DNA from: Alloacidobacterium dinghuense
GTDB lineage: Bacteria; Acidobacteriota; Terriglobia; Terriglobales; Acidobacteriaceae
Length of the DNA stretch: 64,000 nt
Direction: 5' to 3'
Assembly (NCBI RefSeq): GCF_014274465.1
Contig: NZ_CP060394.1
Span: 5,890,001 to 5,954,000, forward strand
Shown one piece after another: positions 9,216-17,651 of the stretch; within the stretch, counting starts at the first letter, position 1, and each line of letters opens with the position of its first letter. The notes under the pieces are model-generated. The model was not told where the DNA came from, did no database searches, and was given only the letters and a program-made list of their open reading frames with translations. A program made the translations under genes and the position numbers.

Positions 9216-9713
9216 ATTTTTAGCTGCGTCCGTTTCCCCGTTAACGAATGCATTGGCTGGCCAACGAAAGATTTCAAGGTCCAGGCAAATTGATCCATGC
9301 AGCCTGAGAACATTTCAGGCCACCTTAACTACATCGACTGCGGCAGAACTCCGAACCTAAGTGTCCTATTTCTTGACATTTACGGTACGGAAAGGGTCTT
9401 CTTTCGCAAGAATTCCCTTCATGTCAACAACTTTTTGATTTGGTGGAAGCAACTCTACATGAGGAAATACCGATTTGGAAATTAAAATTTGAGGGTGTCT
9501 CTTAATAAATTACCACGGTTAGTTACTATTGTGGTCCATTTAACGAGTTAGTAACTCCCCTCATGGAATGAAATTGGAGTCCGCATCCCGAGCCGCGAAG
9601 AGCGAAGTCTTGCTGAATTCCGGCCTTCGATTCATGCGCTTTGCCGTGTCATTTCCCGCAACCGGTCGCCATCTCAATCATCTTTTAAAGGCGACACTTT
9701 AAACTAGAGAAGC
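9216..9713. promoter_or_regulatory. A+T-rich divergent intergenic region with palindromic candidate operators
   Basis: About 500 bp separate the LuxR gene and the receiver-flavoreductase gene. The base composition is clearly more A+T-rich than its neighbours. It holds a perfect 13-base palindrome GAGTTAGTAACTC at 9545-9557, preceded by the related GGTTAGTTACT (9518 onward) which sits between ACCAC 9512-9516 and GTGGT 9531-9535. These are candidate operators for one of the flanking regulators. A 62-codon open frame at 9297-9485 has no recognisable motif and is not called as a gene. Confidence 0.45.
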
Positions 9714-11363
9714 ATGCCTAAGCCTGTCATTCTTGCAGTAGACGACGATATCAGCGTCCTTGAAGCCGTGATACAGGACTTGCGCCGCCAGTATGGCGCG
9801 AACTACCGCATTCTGCGCGCAGGCTCCGGGCAGGCGGCTTTGGACACCTGCACCCAGTTGCAGCAGCGCGGCGACGCGGTTGCGCTCTTCTTATCCGACC
9901 AGCGCATGCCCGGAATGACGGGCGTGGAATTTCTGGAGAAGGCGCAGGATCTCTATCCGGACGCGAAGCGGGCCCTCCTGACCGCTTATGCGGACACGGA
10001 AGCGGCGATCAAAGCCATCAACACGGCCCGAATCAACTACTACCTGACGAAGCCATGGGATCCGCCTGAGGAGAAGCTCTATCCGGTTCTGGATGATTTG
10101 CTGGAGAACTGGAAGGAAGACTACAAGCCGCCATTTGAAGGATTGCGGGTCATTGGGCCGCGGTGGTCCCTCAATGACTACCAAGTACGCGATTTCCTTT
10201 CACGGAATCAAATTCCTTATGTTTGGCTCGATCCCGAGAAAAGTGACGAGGCGGTTCAACTGTTGGAGCGCTTCAGGCTGGATGATCATAAGCTGCCAGC
10301 CGTGCTTTTCCCCGATGGCACATCGCTTGTGCAGCCCAGCCAGACTCAACTGGCGGAGCGCATCGGCCTGCGAACGCAGGCACAGAAGGAGTTTTACGAT
10401 TTGGTGATTGTGGGAGGCGGTCCAGCCGGCCTGGCAGCGGCGGTGTATGGCGCATCGGAAGGGCTGAAGGCTCTGGTGATCGAGCCTGAGGCTCCCGGCG
10501 GGCAAGCGGGCAGCAGTTCCCGGATTGAGAATTATCTCGGTTTCCCGTCTGGCTTAAGCGGCGCCGATCTTGCGCGTCGTGCCTACGCACAGGCTTCACG
10601 CTTTGGCGCAGAATTCCTGACGCAGCGGGCTACGGGGATTCGCTCGGAATCAAACTACCACTTCATCAAGTTGGCCGATGGCAGGGAGGTTTCGTGCCAC
10701 GTGGCGCTGATCGCCGTAGGGGTGAACTACCGCAAGCTGGATATTCCCGGCCTCGATCAGTTCACCGGTGCGGGCGTCTACTATGGAGCGGCGCAAGCCG
10801 AAGCGATTTCCTGTCGTAACGAAGATGTCTATATCGTTGGTGGTGCCAATTCGGCTGGACAGGCGGCAATGCACTTTTCCAAGTACGCACACAAGGTTAC
10901 GATGCTAGTGCGCTCCTCACTGGAGAAGAGCATGTCGAAATACTTAATCGATCAGATTGCTGCTACATCCAATATTGAGGTTCGGACAGGCACTGAGATT
11001 AAGGAAGTGCAAGGTAACGGACGGCTGGAATGCATCAAAGTGGGCAGTCCCAAGGGAGAAATTGTTTGTTCGGCTTCGTCACTCTTTATTTTTATCGGCG
11101 CGGCGCCGCAGACGGATTGGCTGCCAGAGACTGTGATGCGTGATCCCAACGGTTTTGTGCTTTCAGGCCCTGACCTGCAGATAGAGAGCAAAATGCCGAA
11201 GATATGGAAGGAAAGCCGCTCGCCATATCTGCTGGAAACCAGCACTCCCGGCATCTTTGTCGCCGGTGATGTACGCCACGGCTCGGTGAAACGCGCCGCT
11301 TCGGCGGTCGGAGAAGGCTCGATTTCGGTTCAGTTCATGCACCAATATCTCGCTCGTTTTTAG
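9714..11363 (+). CDS. Fused response-regulator receiver / thioredoxin-fold / thioredoxin-reductase-like flavoprotein
   Basis: A 549-residue three-part protein. Residues 1-135 are a canonical receiver with acidic DDD 10-12, phosphoacceptor D62 (FLSDQRMPG) and K113 (LTKPWD). Residues ~142-220 resemble a glutaredoxin/thioredoxin-like fold but contain no cysteine. Residues ~226-549 form an FAD/NAD(P)H pyridine nucleotide oxidoreductase, with FAD motif GGGPAG 234-239, NAD(P)H motif VGGANSAGQAA 375-385 and C-terminal FAD motif GIFVAGDV 513-520. The redox-active CxxC that thioredoxin reductases carry between the two nucleotide motifs is absent: that place reads GVYYGAAQAEA (354-364). Databases often name such fusions thioredoxin-disulfide reductase, but direct disulfide reduction is unlikely. 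It probably couples phosphorylation to flavin electron transfer. The kinase gene follows after 18 bp. Confidence 0.88.
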   Translation: MPKPVILAVDDDISVLEAVIQDLRRQYGANYRILRAGSGQAALDTCTQLQQRGDAVALFLSDQRMPGMTGVEFLEKAQDLYPDAKRALLTAYADTEAAIKAINTARINYYLTKPWDPPEEKLYPVLDDLLENWKEDYKPPFEGLRVIGPRWSLNDYQVRDFLSRNQIPYVWLDPEKSDEAVQLLERFRLDDHKLPAVLFPDGTSLVQPSQTQLAERIGLRTQAQKEFYDLVIVGGGPAGLAAAVYGASEGLKALVIEPEAPGGQAGSSSRIENYLGFPSGLSGADLARRAYAQASRFGAEFLTQRATGIRSESNYHFIKLADGREVSCHVALIAVGVNYRKLDIPGLDQFTGAGVYYGAAQAEAISCRNEDVYIVGGANSAGQAAMHFSKYAHKVTMLVRSSLEKSMSKYLIDQIAATSNIEVRTGTEIKEVQGNGRLECIKVGSPKGEIVCSASSLFIFIGAAPQTDWLPETVMRDPNGFVLSGPDLQIESKMPKIWKESRSPYLLETSTPGIFVAGDVRHGSVKRAASAVGEGSISVQFMHQYLARF

Positions 11364-11381
11364 GATTTCGATAACACAAAG

Positions 11382-12830
11382 ATGGCTCAACAAGTCGCTA
11401 CCGCCAACGCAAGAAAAGTCAGTGCCAAGGAACTTTATCCGGAACTGCGCAGGATTCCCACCTTTTCTCAGACTTCAGAGGAGGACCTTGCCTGTCTAGG
11501 CGATGTGGATGTGCTGGATGTTCCGGCAGGGTCGATCCTCTACCGGGCGGGCGAAAGTGCGGTCTATTTCTGGATCGTGCTGCATGGCGAGTTGCGGGCT
11601 TATAAAAGCGACAGCGACGGCTCGCAGATGTACATCAATGTGGTCAAAGACGGAGACACGTTCGGCGAGGTCGCGATTCTCGCAGGGCATGCGGTTACGG
11701 GAGCCACGTGCGAGACGATAACCGACTGCACTTTGGGACGGGTTCTGCCGGAGAATTTCTGGAGCCTGATGGCGACTTGCCCAGTGGTGCGCAGAGCAGT
11801 TCTTGAGAATATGTCGCGCAGGCTGGAAGCCTATACGGCTCTTACACTGCACCGAGAAAAGCTTATCTCGCTCGGCACTCTTGCCGCTGGACTGATGCAT
11901 GAGCTGAATAATCCCGGAGCCGCGGCCAAGCGCGCGGCCTCGCAACTTAGAGAAAACATGACGCGTCAGCAGGAATTGAGCCTGCGCATGTCCCGCGCGC
12001 AGCTTTCTCCAGATCAGCTTGAATGCCTGGCGCAGTTGCAGGAAGAGGTTTTTACGCCGGCCAAGCATCCGGCTATGAGTTCCCTTGAGCAGAGCGATGC
12101 CGAGGAAGCGCTTACTGAGTGGCTGGAGAGTATCGGAGTTGAAAACGCCTGGAAAATGGCTCCTACGCTCGTCGCCGCGGGCTGGACGCGCGGTGATATT
12201 GAATGCGCGCAGGAGTCGTTCCCGTCGAACGTGCTTTCGGACGCACTGAACTGGCTTGAGGCTCTTGTTTCGAATGTGCAGCTTGTCGGGACCATTGAAG
12301 AGAGCATTGCACGTGTCACCGAGCTGGTGATGGCGGTAAAGAAATACGCCTACGAAGATAAGAACAAACAACACAAGCTCGATATCCACGACACGATCCA
12401 GAGCACTCTTACCATCCTTGGCCACAAGTTCCGCCAGAAGCAGATCACGATCGAAAAGCAGTTCAATCCCGACATTCCTGTACTTACGACCTGCGGCTCG
12501 GGAATCAGCCAAGTGTGGACGAACTTGCTAGACAACGCCATTGATGCATCTCCGGAGCCGGGGAAGATTACGGTTCGCACCTGGACGGAGGGCGAATGGG
12601 TGTGTGTCGGAATTACCGATCAGGGAGCAGGCATCGCTCCCGAACATCGCGCCAAGGTCTTCGAGCCCTTCTTCACGACGAAGCCCGTCGGCATTGGAAC
12701 CGGTCTGGGGCTTGATATCGCCCACCGCGTTGTGACTGGTCACTACGGAGGTCAGATCAGCTTTGCCAGCGAGCCGGGAAAAACGGAGTTCGTGGTGAAG
12801 CTGCCGATGACGAATCCGAAAGAAGTCTAA
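11382..12830 (+). CDS. Sensor histidine kinase with N-terminal cyclic-nucleotide-binding-type (CRP-like) domain
   Basis: A 482-residue soluble kinase. Residues ~27-150 form a CRP/cNMP beta-roll, including GDTFGEVAIL 91-100. The phosphate-binding Arg that should follow is missing (AGHAVTGAT), so cAMP or cGMP may not be the ligand. Residues ~160-190 hold the H-box with H173 in LMHELNNPG. A helical insert with conserved tryptophans covers ~195-310. Residues ~360-478 are the HATPase, with N-box LLDNAIDAS, G1 DQGAGI, F-box FEPFFTTK and G2 GTGLGL. There is no membrane segment, so it senses a cytoplasmic signal. It starts 18 bp after the receiver-flavoprotein, its probable phosphotransfer partner. 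Confidence 0.9.
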   Translation: MAQQVATANARKVSAKELYPELRRIPTFSQTSEEDLACLGDVDVLDVPAGSILYRAGESAVYFWIVLHGELRAYKSDSDGSQMYINVVKDGDTFGEVAILAGHAVTGATCETITDCTLGRVLPENFWSLMATCPVVRRAVLENMSRRLEAYTALTLHREKLISLGTLAAGLMHELNNPGAAAKRAASQLRENMTRQQELSLRMSRAQLSPDQLECLAQLQEEVFTPAKHPAMSSLEQSDAEEALTEWLESIGVENAWKMAPTLVAAGWTRGDIECAQESFPSNVLSDALNWLEALVSNVQLVGTIEESIARVTELVMAVKKYAYEDKNKQHKLDIHDTIQSTLTILGHKFRQKQITIEKQFNPDIPVLTTCGSGISQVWTNLLDNAIDASPEPGKITVRTWTEGEWVCVGITDQGAGIAPEHRAKVFEPFFTTKPVGIGTGLGLDIAHRVVTGHYGGQISFASEPGKTEFVVKLPMTNPKEV

Positions 12831-12967
12831 GGCTCTTCCCAATCCCGGAATAAAGGCAAATTTGTAAGTCCACTCCATCAAGCCCGGATCGCTCCCGTCC
12901 GATAGGCAAAACGAGGCGAGGCTTTCAGGAAACGTGTCTCTTGCCGCGCCTGGCCGGGAGATCTGTC

Positions 12968-13867
12968 GTGTTTGTCATTGTTGGAATGGTAGTCGTGATC
13001 GCAGCAGTGCTTGGGGGCTTCCTCATGGAGCGCGGATCGCTGCTGGTTCTGATGCAGCCCGCTGAGCTGATTATCATCGGGGGAGCGGCGGCGGGAACAT
13101 TGCTGATCGCCAATCCCATGCGCCTTCTTAAGGAGATTGCAGCGCGCGGCCGGCGTGTTTAGCAAATCGCATTACGGTAAGGAAGCCTACCTCGCGGCCT
13201 TCAAGATGATGTATGAGCTGCTCAGCAAGGCGCGGCGCGCAGGCATGCTATCGATCGAGATCGACATCGAGACACCTGCAGAGAGTCCAATATTTCAAGC
13301 GAATCCCGGGTTTCTAAAACAGAAACACATCTGCGATTTTGTGTGTGACACCTTGCGTTTGGCAGTGAGTAACAACGCCGAGCCTTTCTCTACTGACCAG
13401 ATGCTGGAGCTAGACATGGAAGTGCGGCACCACGGCGCAACGGAATCTGCGGGCGCTCTGAGTGCCGTGGCGGATTCGCTTCCTGGCCTGGGAATTGTTG
13501 CGCCGTGCTGGGCGTGGTGATTACGATGAGCGCGCTGGGTGGTCCTCCTGAAGCGATTGGCCACAAAGTGGCAGCGGCTCTAGTCGGGACGTTTCTTGGC
13601 ATTCTGCTTTGCTATGGCTTCATCGGGCCCATCGGATCGCACATGACGAAGATTGCTGAAGAGGAACGAGACTACCTGCACGTGCTGCGCGTATTGATGA
13701 TCTCGGCCATCAAGGGCGATCCTCCGATTATTGCCATCGAAATGGGACGCCGCGCCATTCCACTGCACGAGCGGCCTTCTTTCGTTGAAGTAGAGGCAGT
13801 TTGTCGCGGTGAAGTTGCTGCACCTACTGAAGGCGCGCAGGGCGAGCCTCGCGTAACCGGCCCGTAG
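12968..13867 (+). pseudogene. motA: Frameshifted motA (flagellar stator protein MotA)
   Basis: Three reading frames together give a MotA-like protein. Frame one runs from GTG 12968 (VFVIVGMVVVIAAVLGGFLMERG) to a stop at 13162. A second frame continues from about 13150 (GVFSKSHYGKEAYLAAFKMMYELL, then NPGFLKQKHICDFVCDTLRL) to ~13500. A third completes it (VLGVVITMSALGGPPEAIGHKVAAALVGT, then GFIGPIGSHM) to TAG 13867. One extra base near 13150 and one missing base near 13503, both in short G/C runs, explain both breaks. MotA normally forms the proton channel of the flagellar motor with MotB. No motB follows, and the next sequence is another broken gene. Sequencing or assembly error is the alternative explanation. 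Confidence 0.85.
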
Positions 13868-13946
13868 CCTGATTCAGGAATTCGGATCATAGGTTCCCCG
13901 CCTGCGCTCCATTCCGACGCCCACCGGCGGCGGCACGATGTAATCA

Positions 13947-14203
13947 AGCGGCTACATTGCTGCCTACGACCTGGCGACGGGTGAATTTGATGGTCTGCCT
14001 GAAGATGCGAGCGGGAATCCGATCGCGATCAACGGCATCTGGGCCATTAGCCCGGGCAATGTAAACCCGGCCAACAACGATCCCGCTGGTGCGCCTTCAA
14101 CAGAGTTGTATTTCACACCGCCGGTCCGAATCATGGTTCGGGAGGGTTGTTCGGTTATCTGACAGCAGTTTCGACGGAACTGGTGAAAGGGAACGACCAG
14201 TAA
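13947..14203 (+). pseudogene. C-terminal remnant of a TIGR03118-type protein
   Basis: From 13947 a frame without a start codon reads SGYIAAYDLATGEFDG, then GIWAISPGN. It shifts frame at about 14113, where two bases appear to be inserted, and resumes as GPNHGSGGLFGYLTAVSTEL to a TAA at 14201-14203. The pattern resembles the last ~85 residues of the secreted TIGR03118 family, whose C-terminus has a GLFG motif. The bulk of the gene is missing. With the broken motA upstream, this marks a decaying stretch. The 80 bases between the two remnants show no gene. Confidence 0.6.
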
Positions 14204-14338
14204 GTTTTCAGACCAATCAACCCATCGGTCGACCGGATACTCACGTGTTCAACACCATGGGGCATCCGGTTTTTCTTTTCGGGTTTACGTTGCAGCGGCG
14301 CCTCCTTGGATACAATCTCAATCATCAGGAGGGCCCCA

Positions 14339-15130
14339 TTGGAAAGACGTCGCTTTCTTACTTCGTCTCTGGCCGCATCGACATTGGCATTCGCAGGTAA
14401 ATCCGTAGCGCAGGAATCCACAGGCAAACAGCGCGAGTATTACGAGTTGCGCAAATACTTTATGCAGTCGGGCCAGACGAAGCTGACCGAGAACTATGTT
14501 TCCGGCGCGCTGATTCCGGCGCTGAATCGTATGGGGATGTCTCCGGTAGGCGCGTTCAACCTCACTCTTGGGCCGGAGACGCCGACGCTGTATGTGCTGA
14601 TTCCCAGCACGTCGGTGGAGGCACTGGTGACGGCGGATCTGAAGCTGGCGCAGGACAAAGGGTTCATGCAGGCGGCGGAGCCCTTCTGGAATGCTTCGGC
14701 GAAAGAGCTGCCTTATGTTCGGATTGAAAGCTCGCTGATGATTGCGTTCGAAGGCTGGCCGAAGGTGACTGTCCCGGCGGCCACAGCGCAGCACGCAAAG
14801 CGTGTGTTTCAGTTACGCACGTATGAAAGCCCTACGAACCAGGACCACGTGCGCAAGGTGGAGATGTTCCACAACGGGGAGTTTGAGATTTTCCAGAAGG
14901 CGGGCTTTGGGCAGGTGTTCTATGGAGACTCGCTGATTGGACCGAGGCTGCCGAATCTGACTTACATGCTGACGTTCGGGGATATCGGCGAGATGAATGG
15001 CAAGTGGGCGGCTTTCGGCAGCGATCCGGACTGGAAGAAGCTGTCGGCCTCACCGCGATACGCGTTTGAATCGATTGTGAGCAACATTACGAATCTGATT
15101 TTGACGCCTACGGAGTTTTCGCAGATCTAG
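14339..15130 (+). CDS. Tat-exported NIPSNAP family protein
   Basis: The best start is TTG 14339, six bases after a strong AGGAGGG site (14327-14333). This gives 263 residues beginning with a Tat signal, ERRRFLTSSLAASTLAFA. The mature part has two NIPSNAP-type ferredoxin-like repeats: YYELRKYFMQSG (~40 residues in) and VFQLRTYESPTNQDHVRKVEMF, each followed by the family's FNGGEF/GAFNLTLG-like strands and W-rich ends. The molecular role of bacterial NIPSNAP proteins is unresolved; many are exported in Acidobacteria. An upstream in-frame ATG at 14306 is possible but lacks a site. It converges on the aldo/keto reductase gene. Confidence 0.85.
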   Translation: MERRRFLTSSLAASTLAFAGKSVAQESTGKQREYYELRKYFMQSGQTKLTENYVSGALIPALNRMGMSPVGAFNLTLGPETPTLYVLIPSTSVEALVTADLKLAQDKGFMQAAEPFWNASAKELPYVRIESSLMIAFEGWPKVTVPAATAQHAKRVFQLRTYESPTNQDHVRKVEMFHNGEFEIFQKAGFGQVFYGDSLIGPRLPNLTYMLTFGDIGEMNGKWAAFGSDPDWKKLSASPRYAFESIVSNITNLILTPTEFSQI

Positions 15131-15161
15131 GCTGTCATCTTTAGGAATAGCTATAGACTCA

Positions 15162-15245
15162 TCATTCTGAGCCCAGCGAAGAATCTCAGCGACACTTCCC
15201 GGTACGCATTGCTGAGATTCTTCCTCCCGTTGGTCGTCAGAATGA
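15162..15245. repeat. Long palindromic intergenic repeat element
   Basis: Two nested perfect inverted repeats form the element: outer arms TCATTCTGA (15162-15170) and TCAGAATGA (15237-15245), inner arms GAAGAATCTCAGC (15178-15190) and GCTGAGATTCTTC (15211-15223). It lies between two convergent genes and could act as a terminator-like hairpin in both directions. A related half copy occurs at 45061-45087. Confidence 0.85.
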
Positions 15246-15293
15246 CGGTCGCGTAGTAGAGAGTGCGTATTACGACCTGTTAAGACTCCACAT

Positions 15294-16247
15294 CTAGACG
15301 TCATTTCCCAGATGGAAGATGGGCTCTACGCCGGTTGCGCGGGCGATCAAGGCCTGTTCTTCGTGCGATTCCAGAGGCTTGTAGTTTTGGGCTACGTCCA
15401 TTGCCAGGCGGAAGTACTTTTCATCGCCCGGAGGCAATGCGGCGGTGATGGGGTGACCGAGCGTCCAGCGCAAGCCAAGCGAGGCCTCGTCGGGGAACGC
15501 GGCGGGCTGATACCAGCACTTTGGTTCGGGATGGTTCTGCTTCTGGTCGGTGGACCAGACGGTTTTTGCCATGGATTTCAGTGCGAGGATGCCCATTCCT
15601 TTTTCCTGTGCCTTCTTGAGAATCTGCGGGCCAAAGCTTGCCTGCGAGAAGAGAACGAAATTGACAGGGAAAAGCACTGTATCGAAGTTGTATCGGTCCA
15701 TCGCGGCAACAGCGGTTTCGGCAGAATGCACCGAGAAGCCAATGTATCGGATCTTGCCTTCCTTTTTTGCCGCTTCCATTGTCTCCATCGCTCCGCCCGG
15801 GCCGAGCACCATGTCGAGGTCGGTCATTTTTGTGAGTGCGTGGAACTGATATAGGTCGACATGGTCAGTCTTGAGTAGTCGCAGCGACTCTTCCAACTGC
15901 TTGCGTGAGTCGTCTTTCATTCGGCCTTCGGTCTTGCAAGCGAGGAAGCAGTTCTTGCGGTAGGGGGCGAGCGCAGGGCCGAGTCTCTCTTGCGCGTTAC
16001 CGTAGCTGGGCGCGACGTCGAAATAGTTAATGCCGCGATCGACGGCTTCAGCCACGATATTGCTGGCCGCGCCAGTTTCTTCGTCCATGACGACAATGCC
16101 GCCAAACCCGATGATCGACAGATGTTCGCCGGTCTTGCCCAATTGTCGGCGGGCGATGGGGTTGGCAGGAGTGGCGGCAGAAAGTTTAGTTGTGGCAGCG
16201 GCAGCAGCAGCGAAGGCGCTGTGCTTTAGAAAGTCGCGGCGTTCCAT
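15294..16247 (-). CDS. Tat-exported aldo/keto reductase
   Basis: A 317-residue aldo/keto reductase with an N-terminal twin-arginine signal (ERRDFLKHSAFAAAAAATT), so it is predicted to act outside the cytoplasm. The AKR barrel is visible: FDVAPSYGN (Asp/Tyr of the catalytic tetrad), FLACKTEGR (Lys) and DLYQFHAL (His). The (beta/alpha)8 pattern continues through RYIGFSVHS and ILALKSMAK. An exported NADPH enzyme would need a cofactor supply, so it may load cofactor before Tat export or use another donor. The substrate is unknown. ATG 16247 follows AGGTCA. It is divergent from the VWA gene, with 163 bp between them. Confidence 0.88.
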   Translation of the reverse strand: MERRDFLKHSAFAAAAAATTKLSAATPANPIARRQLGKTGEHLSIIGFGGIVVMDEETGAASNIVAEAVDRGINYFDVAPSYGNAQERLGPALAPYRKNCFLACKTEGRMKDDSRKQLEESLRLLKTDHVDLYQFHALTKMTDLDMVLGPGGAMETMEAAKKEGKIRYIGFSVHSAETAVAAMDRYNFDTVLFPVNFVLFSQASFGPQILKKAQEKGMGILALKSMAKTVWSTDQKQNHPEPKCWYQPAAFPDEASLGLRWTLGHPITAALPPGDEKYFRLAMDVAQNYKPLESHEEQALIARATGVEPIFHLGNDV

Positions 16248-16410
16248 AGGTGACCTCGTTGAGGGGATGAAGGCAGAGCCGGCTTACTAGGTATATCTTC
16301 CCAGATTCATGAAGGATTTGTCACAGGTGAATATGAATTTTCACACCTGCAATGAACGCGCTGTCTCAACTGTTTTCCGACTCTTTCGTCTAACAATGTG
16401 ACAACCCACT

Positions 16411-17571
16411 ATGCTTTCATCGAAGTCTACGTTTCTCTCTTCCGCGATAGCTTCCGGGCTCTTCGCTGCTGCCAGTCTCCTTGCCCAGACAGCAACACCA
16501 CAGTCTGCAACCCCCGGGCCACCGAAAATCACGGCGCCCCCCACTACGTTGTCAGTAGACGTAAAGGTTGTGACCCTGCCGGTTACGGTTCGCGATAAGA
16601 AGGGCCAGATTGTTACGAATCTCACGAAAGACGATTTCACTCTGCTTGAAGACTCGCGTCAGCAAACCATTAAATACTTCAATTTAGATACAAATCTGCC
16701 CCTTACGCTGGGCCTGCTGGTGGATACCAGTATGAGCATGCGCAACGCTTTCGATCAGGAAAAGACGGCGAGCAAGACCTTTCTCAACCAGATGCTTACG
16801 AAGCCCGAGGACAAGGCCTTCTTGATTCACTTCGACCGCGAAGTGGAGTTGTTACAGGACCTAACCCCATCGAAAGAGAAGCTTTCGACAGCCCTGCAGG
16901 ATCTGGGCCCTACGCAGCAGCCGTATCAAACTACCTCGGACTCCGACTCTGGGCAACAGCGGGCGCATCACGGCGGCGGCACGCAGCTTTATGACGCGAT
17001 CTTTCTCGCGGCTGATGAACTTATGAAAAAGCAGCAAGGGCGCAAGGCCATCGTCGTCCTGAGTGATGGACAGGACCGCGGCAGCCGGGAGACGCTGAAT
17101 TCAGCCATCGAAGCTGCGCAGCGGTCGAACACGGTCGTTTACACCATCTATTTCCAGGGTGAGCAACAGCATGACTACGACAATCGCGGCGGTGGCTATG
17201 GTCGCCCACGGATTGGGATGGGCGGCGGAGGTTATCCGGGTGGTTATCCTGGCGGCGGAGGCGGATACCCCGGCGGGCGCGGCGGCCAGAGGCCGTCCGA
17301 CGAGCCACATGTTGACGGTAAGAAGATTATGACCCAGATCGCCGAGCAGACTGGCGGCCGCATGTTCGAGGCAAAGAAGAAGGAGAACTTCGATCAGGTC
17401 TACGCCAGCATCGCCGAAGAACTGCGCTCGCAGTACATGCTTGGTTACACGCCGGATAAATCCAGCTCCGACGAGAGCTATCACCGGATCACGCTGACTG
17501 CGAACAAGAAAGACCTTATTGTGCAGACGCGGGACGGCTACTACGCGGATAAGGAAACGGCTGGGAAATAG
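16411..17571 (+). CDS. VWFA-related Acidobacterial domain protein (TIGR03436-type), secreted
   Basis: A 386-residue protein with a Sec-type signal (residues ~1-26, hydrophobic core then LLAQ). The VWA domain follows, beginning with VKVVTLPVTVRDKKGQIV and NLTKDDFTLLEDSRQQTI, the hallmark of the acidobacterial family. The MIDAS motif is DTSMS near residue ~108 (LLVDTSMSM), and VVLSDGQDRGS near 216 supplies the distal Asp. A glycine/tyrosine-rich low-complexity insert (~255-292) interrupts the domain before HVDGKKIMTQIAEQTGG and the closing YMLGYTPDK and VQTRDGYYA strands. The role is probably extracellular adhesion or scaffolding; the partner is unknown. Confidence 0.92.
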   Translation: MLSSKSTFLSSAIASGLFAAASLLAQTATPQSATPGPPKITAPPTTLSVDVKVVTLPVTVRDKKGQIVTNLTKDDFTLLEDSRQQTIKYFNLDTNLPLTLGLLVDTSMSMRNAFDQEKTASKTFLNQMLTKPEDKAFLIHFDREVELLQDLTPSKEKLSTALQDLGPTQQPYQTTSDSDSGQQRAHHGGGTQLYDAIFLAADELMKKQQGRKAIVVLSDGQDRGSRETLNSAIEAAQRSNTVVYTIYFQGEQQHDYDNRGGGYGRPRIGMGGGGYPGGYPGGGGGYPGGRGGQRPSDEPHVDGKKIMTQIAEQTGGRMFEAKKKENFDQVYASIAEELRSQYMLGYTPDKSSSDESYHRITLTANKKDLIVQTRDGYYADKETAGK

Positions 17572-17651
17572 GCGCCGTAGGCGCGTCCGCCTGGACGGCA
17601 AGTCCCGTGGTAAGTTAGAAGGTTCCGTATCTTCCAACGAAGGATCCTGCC

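Noticed and set aside
9297-9485. 62-codon open frame in the A+T-rich gap
   Set aside because: No motif, no ribosome-binding site, and it lies in a likely regulatory region.
9714-11363. Calling the flavoprotein a thioredoxin reductase
   Set aside because: The CxxC redox centre is missing, so that function is not supported.
11496-12512. Long open frame antisense to the CRP-domain kinase
   Set aside because: It is the shadow of a high-G+C coding gene; the plus-strand protein has clear kinase motifs.
17572-17651. Possible glycine riboswitch before gcvT
   Set aside because: Only 80 bp are available and the conserved glycine aptamer core was not recognised.
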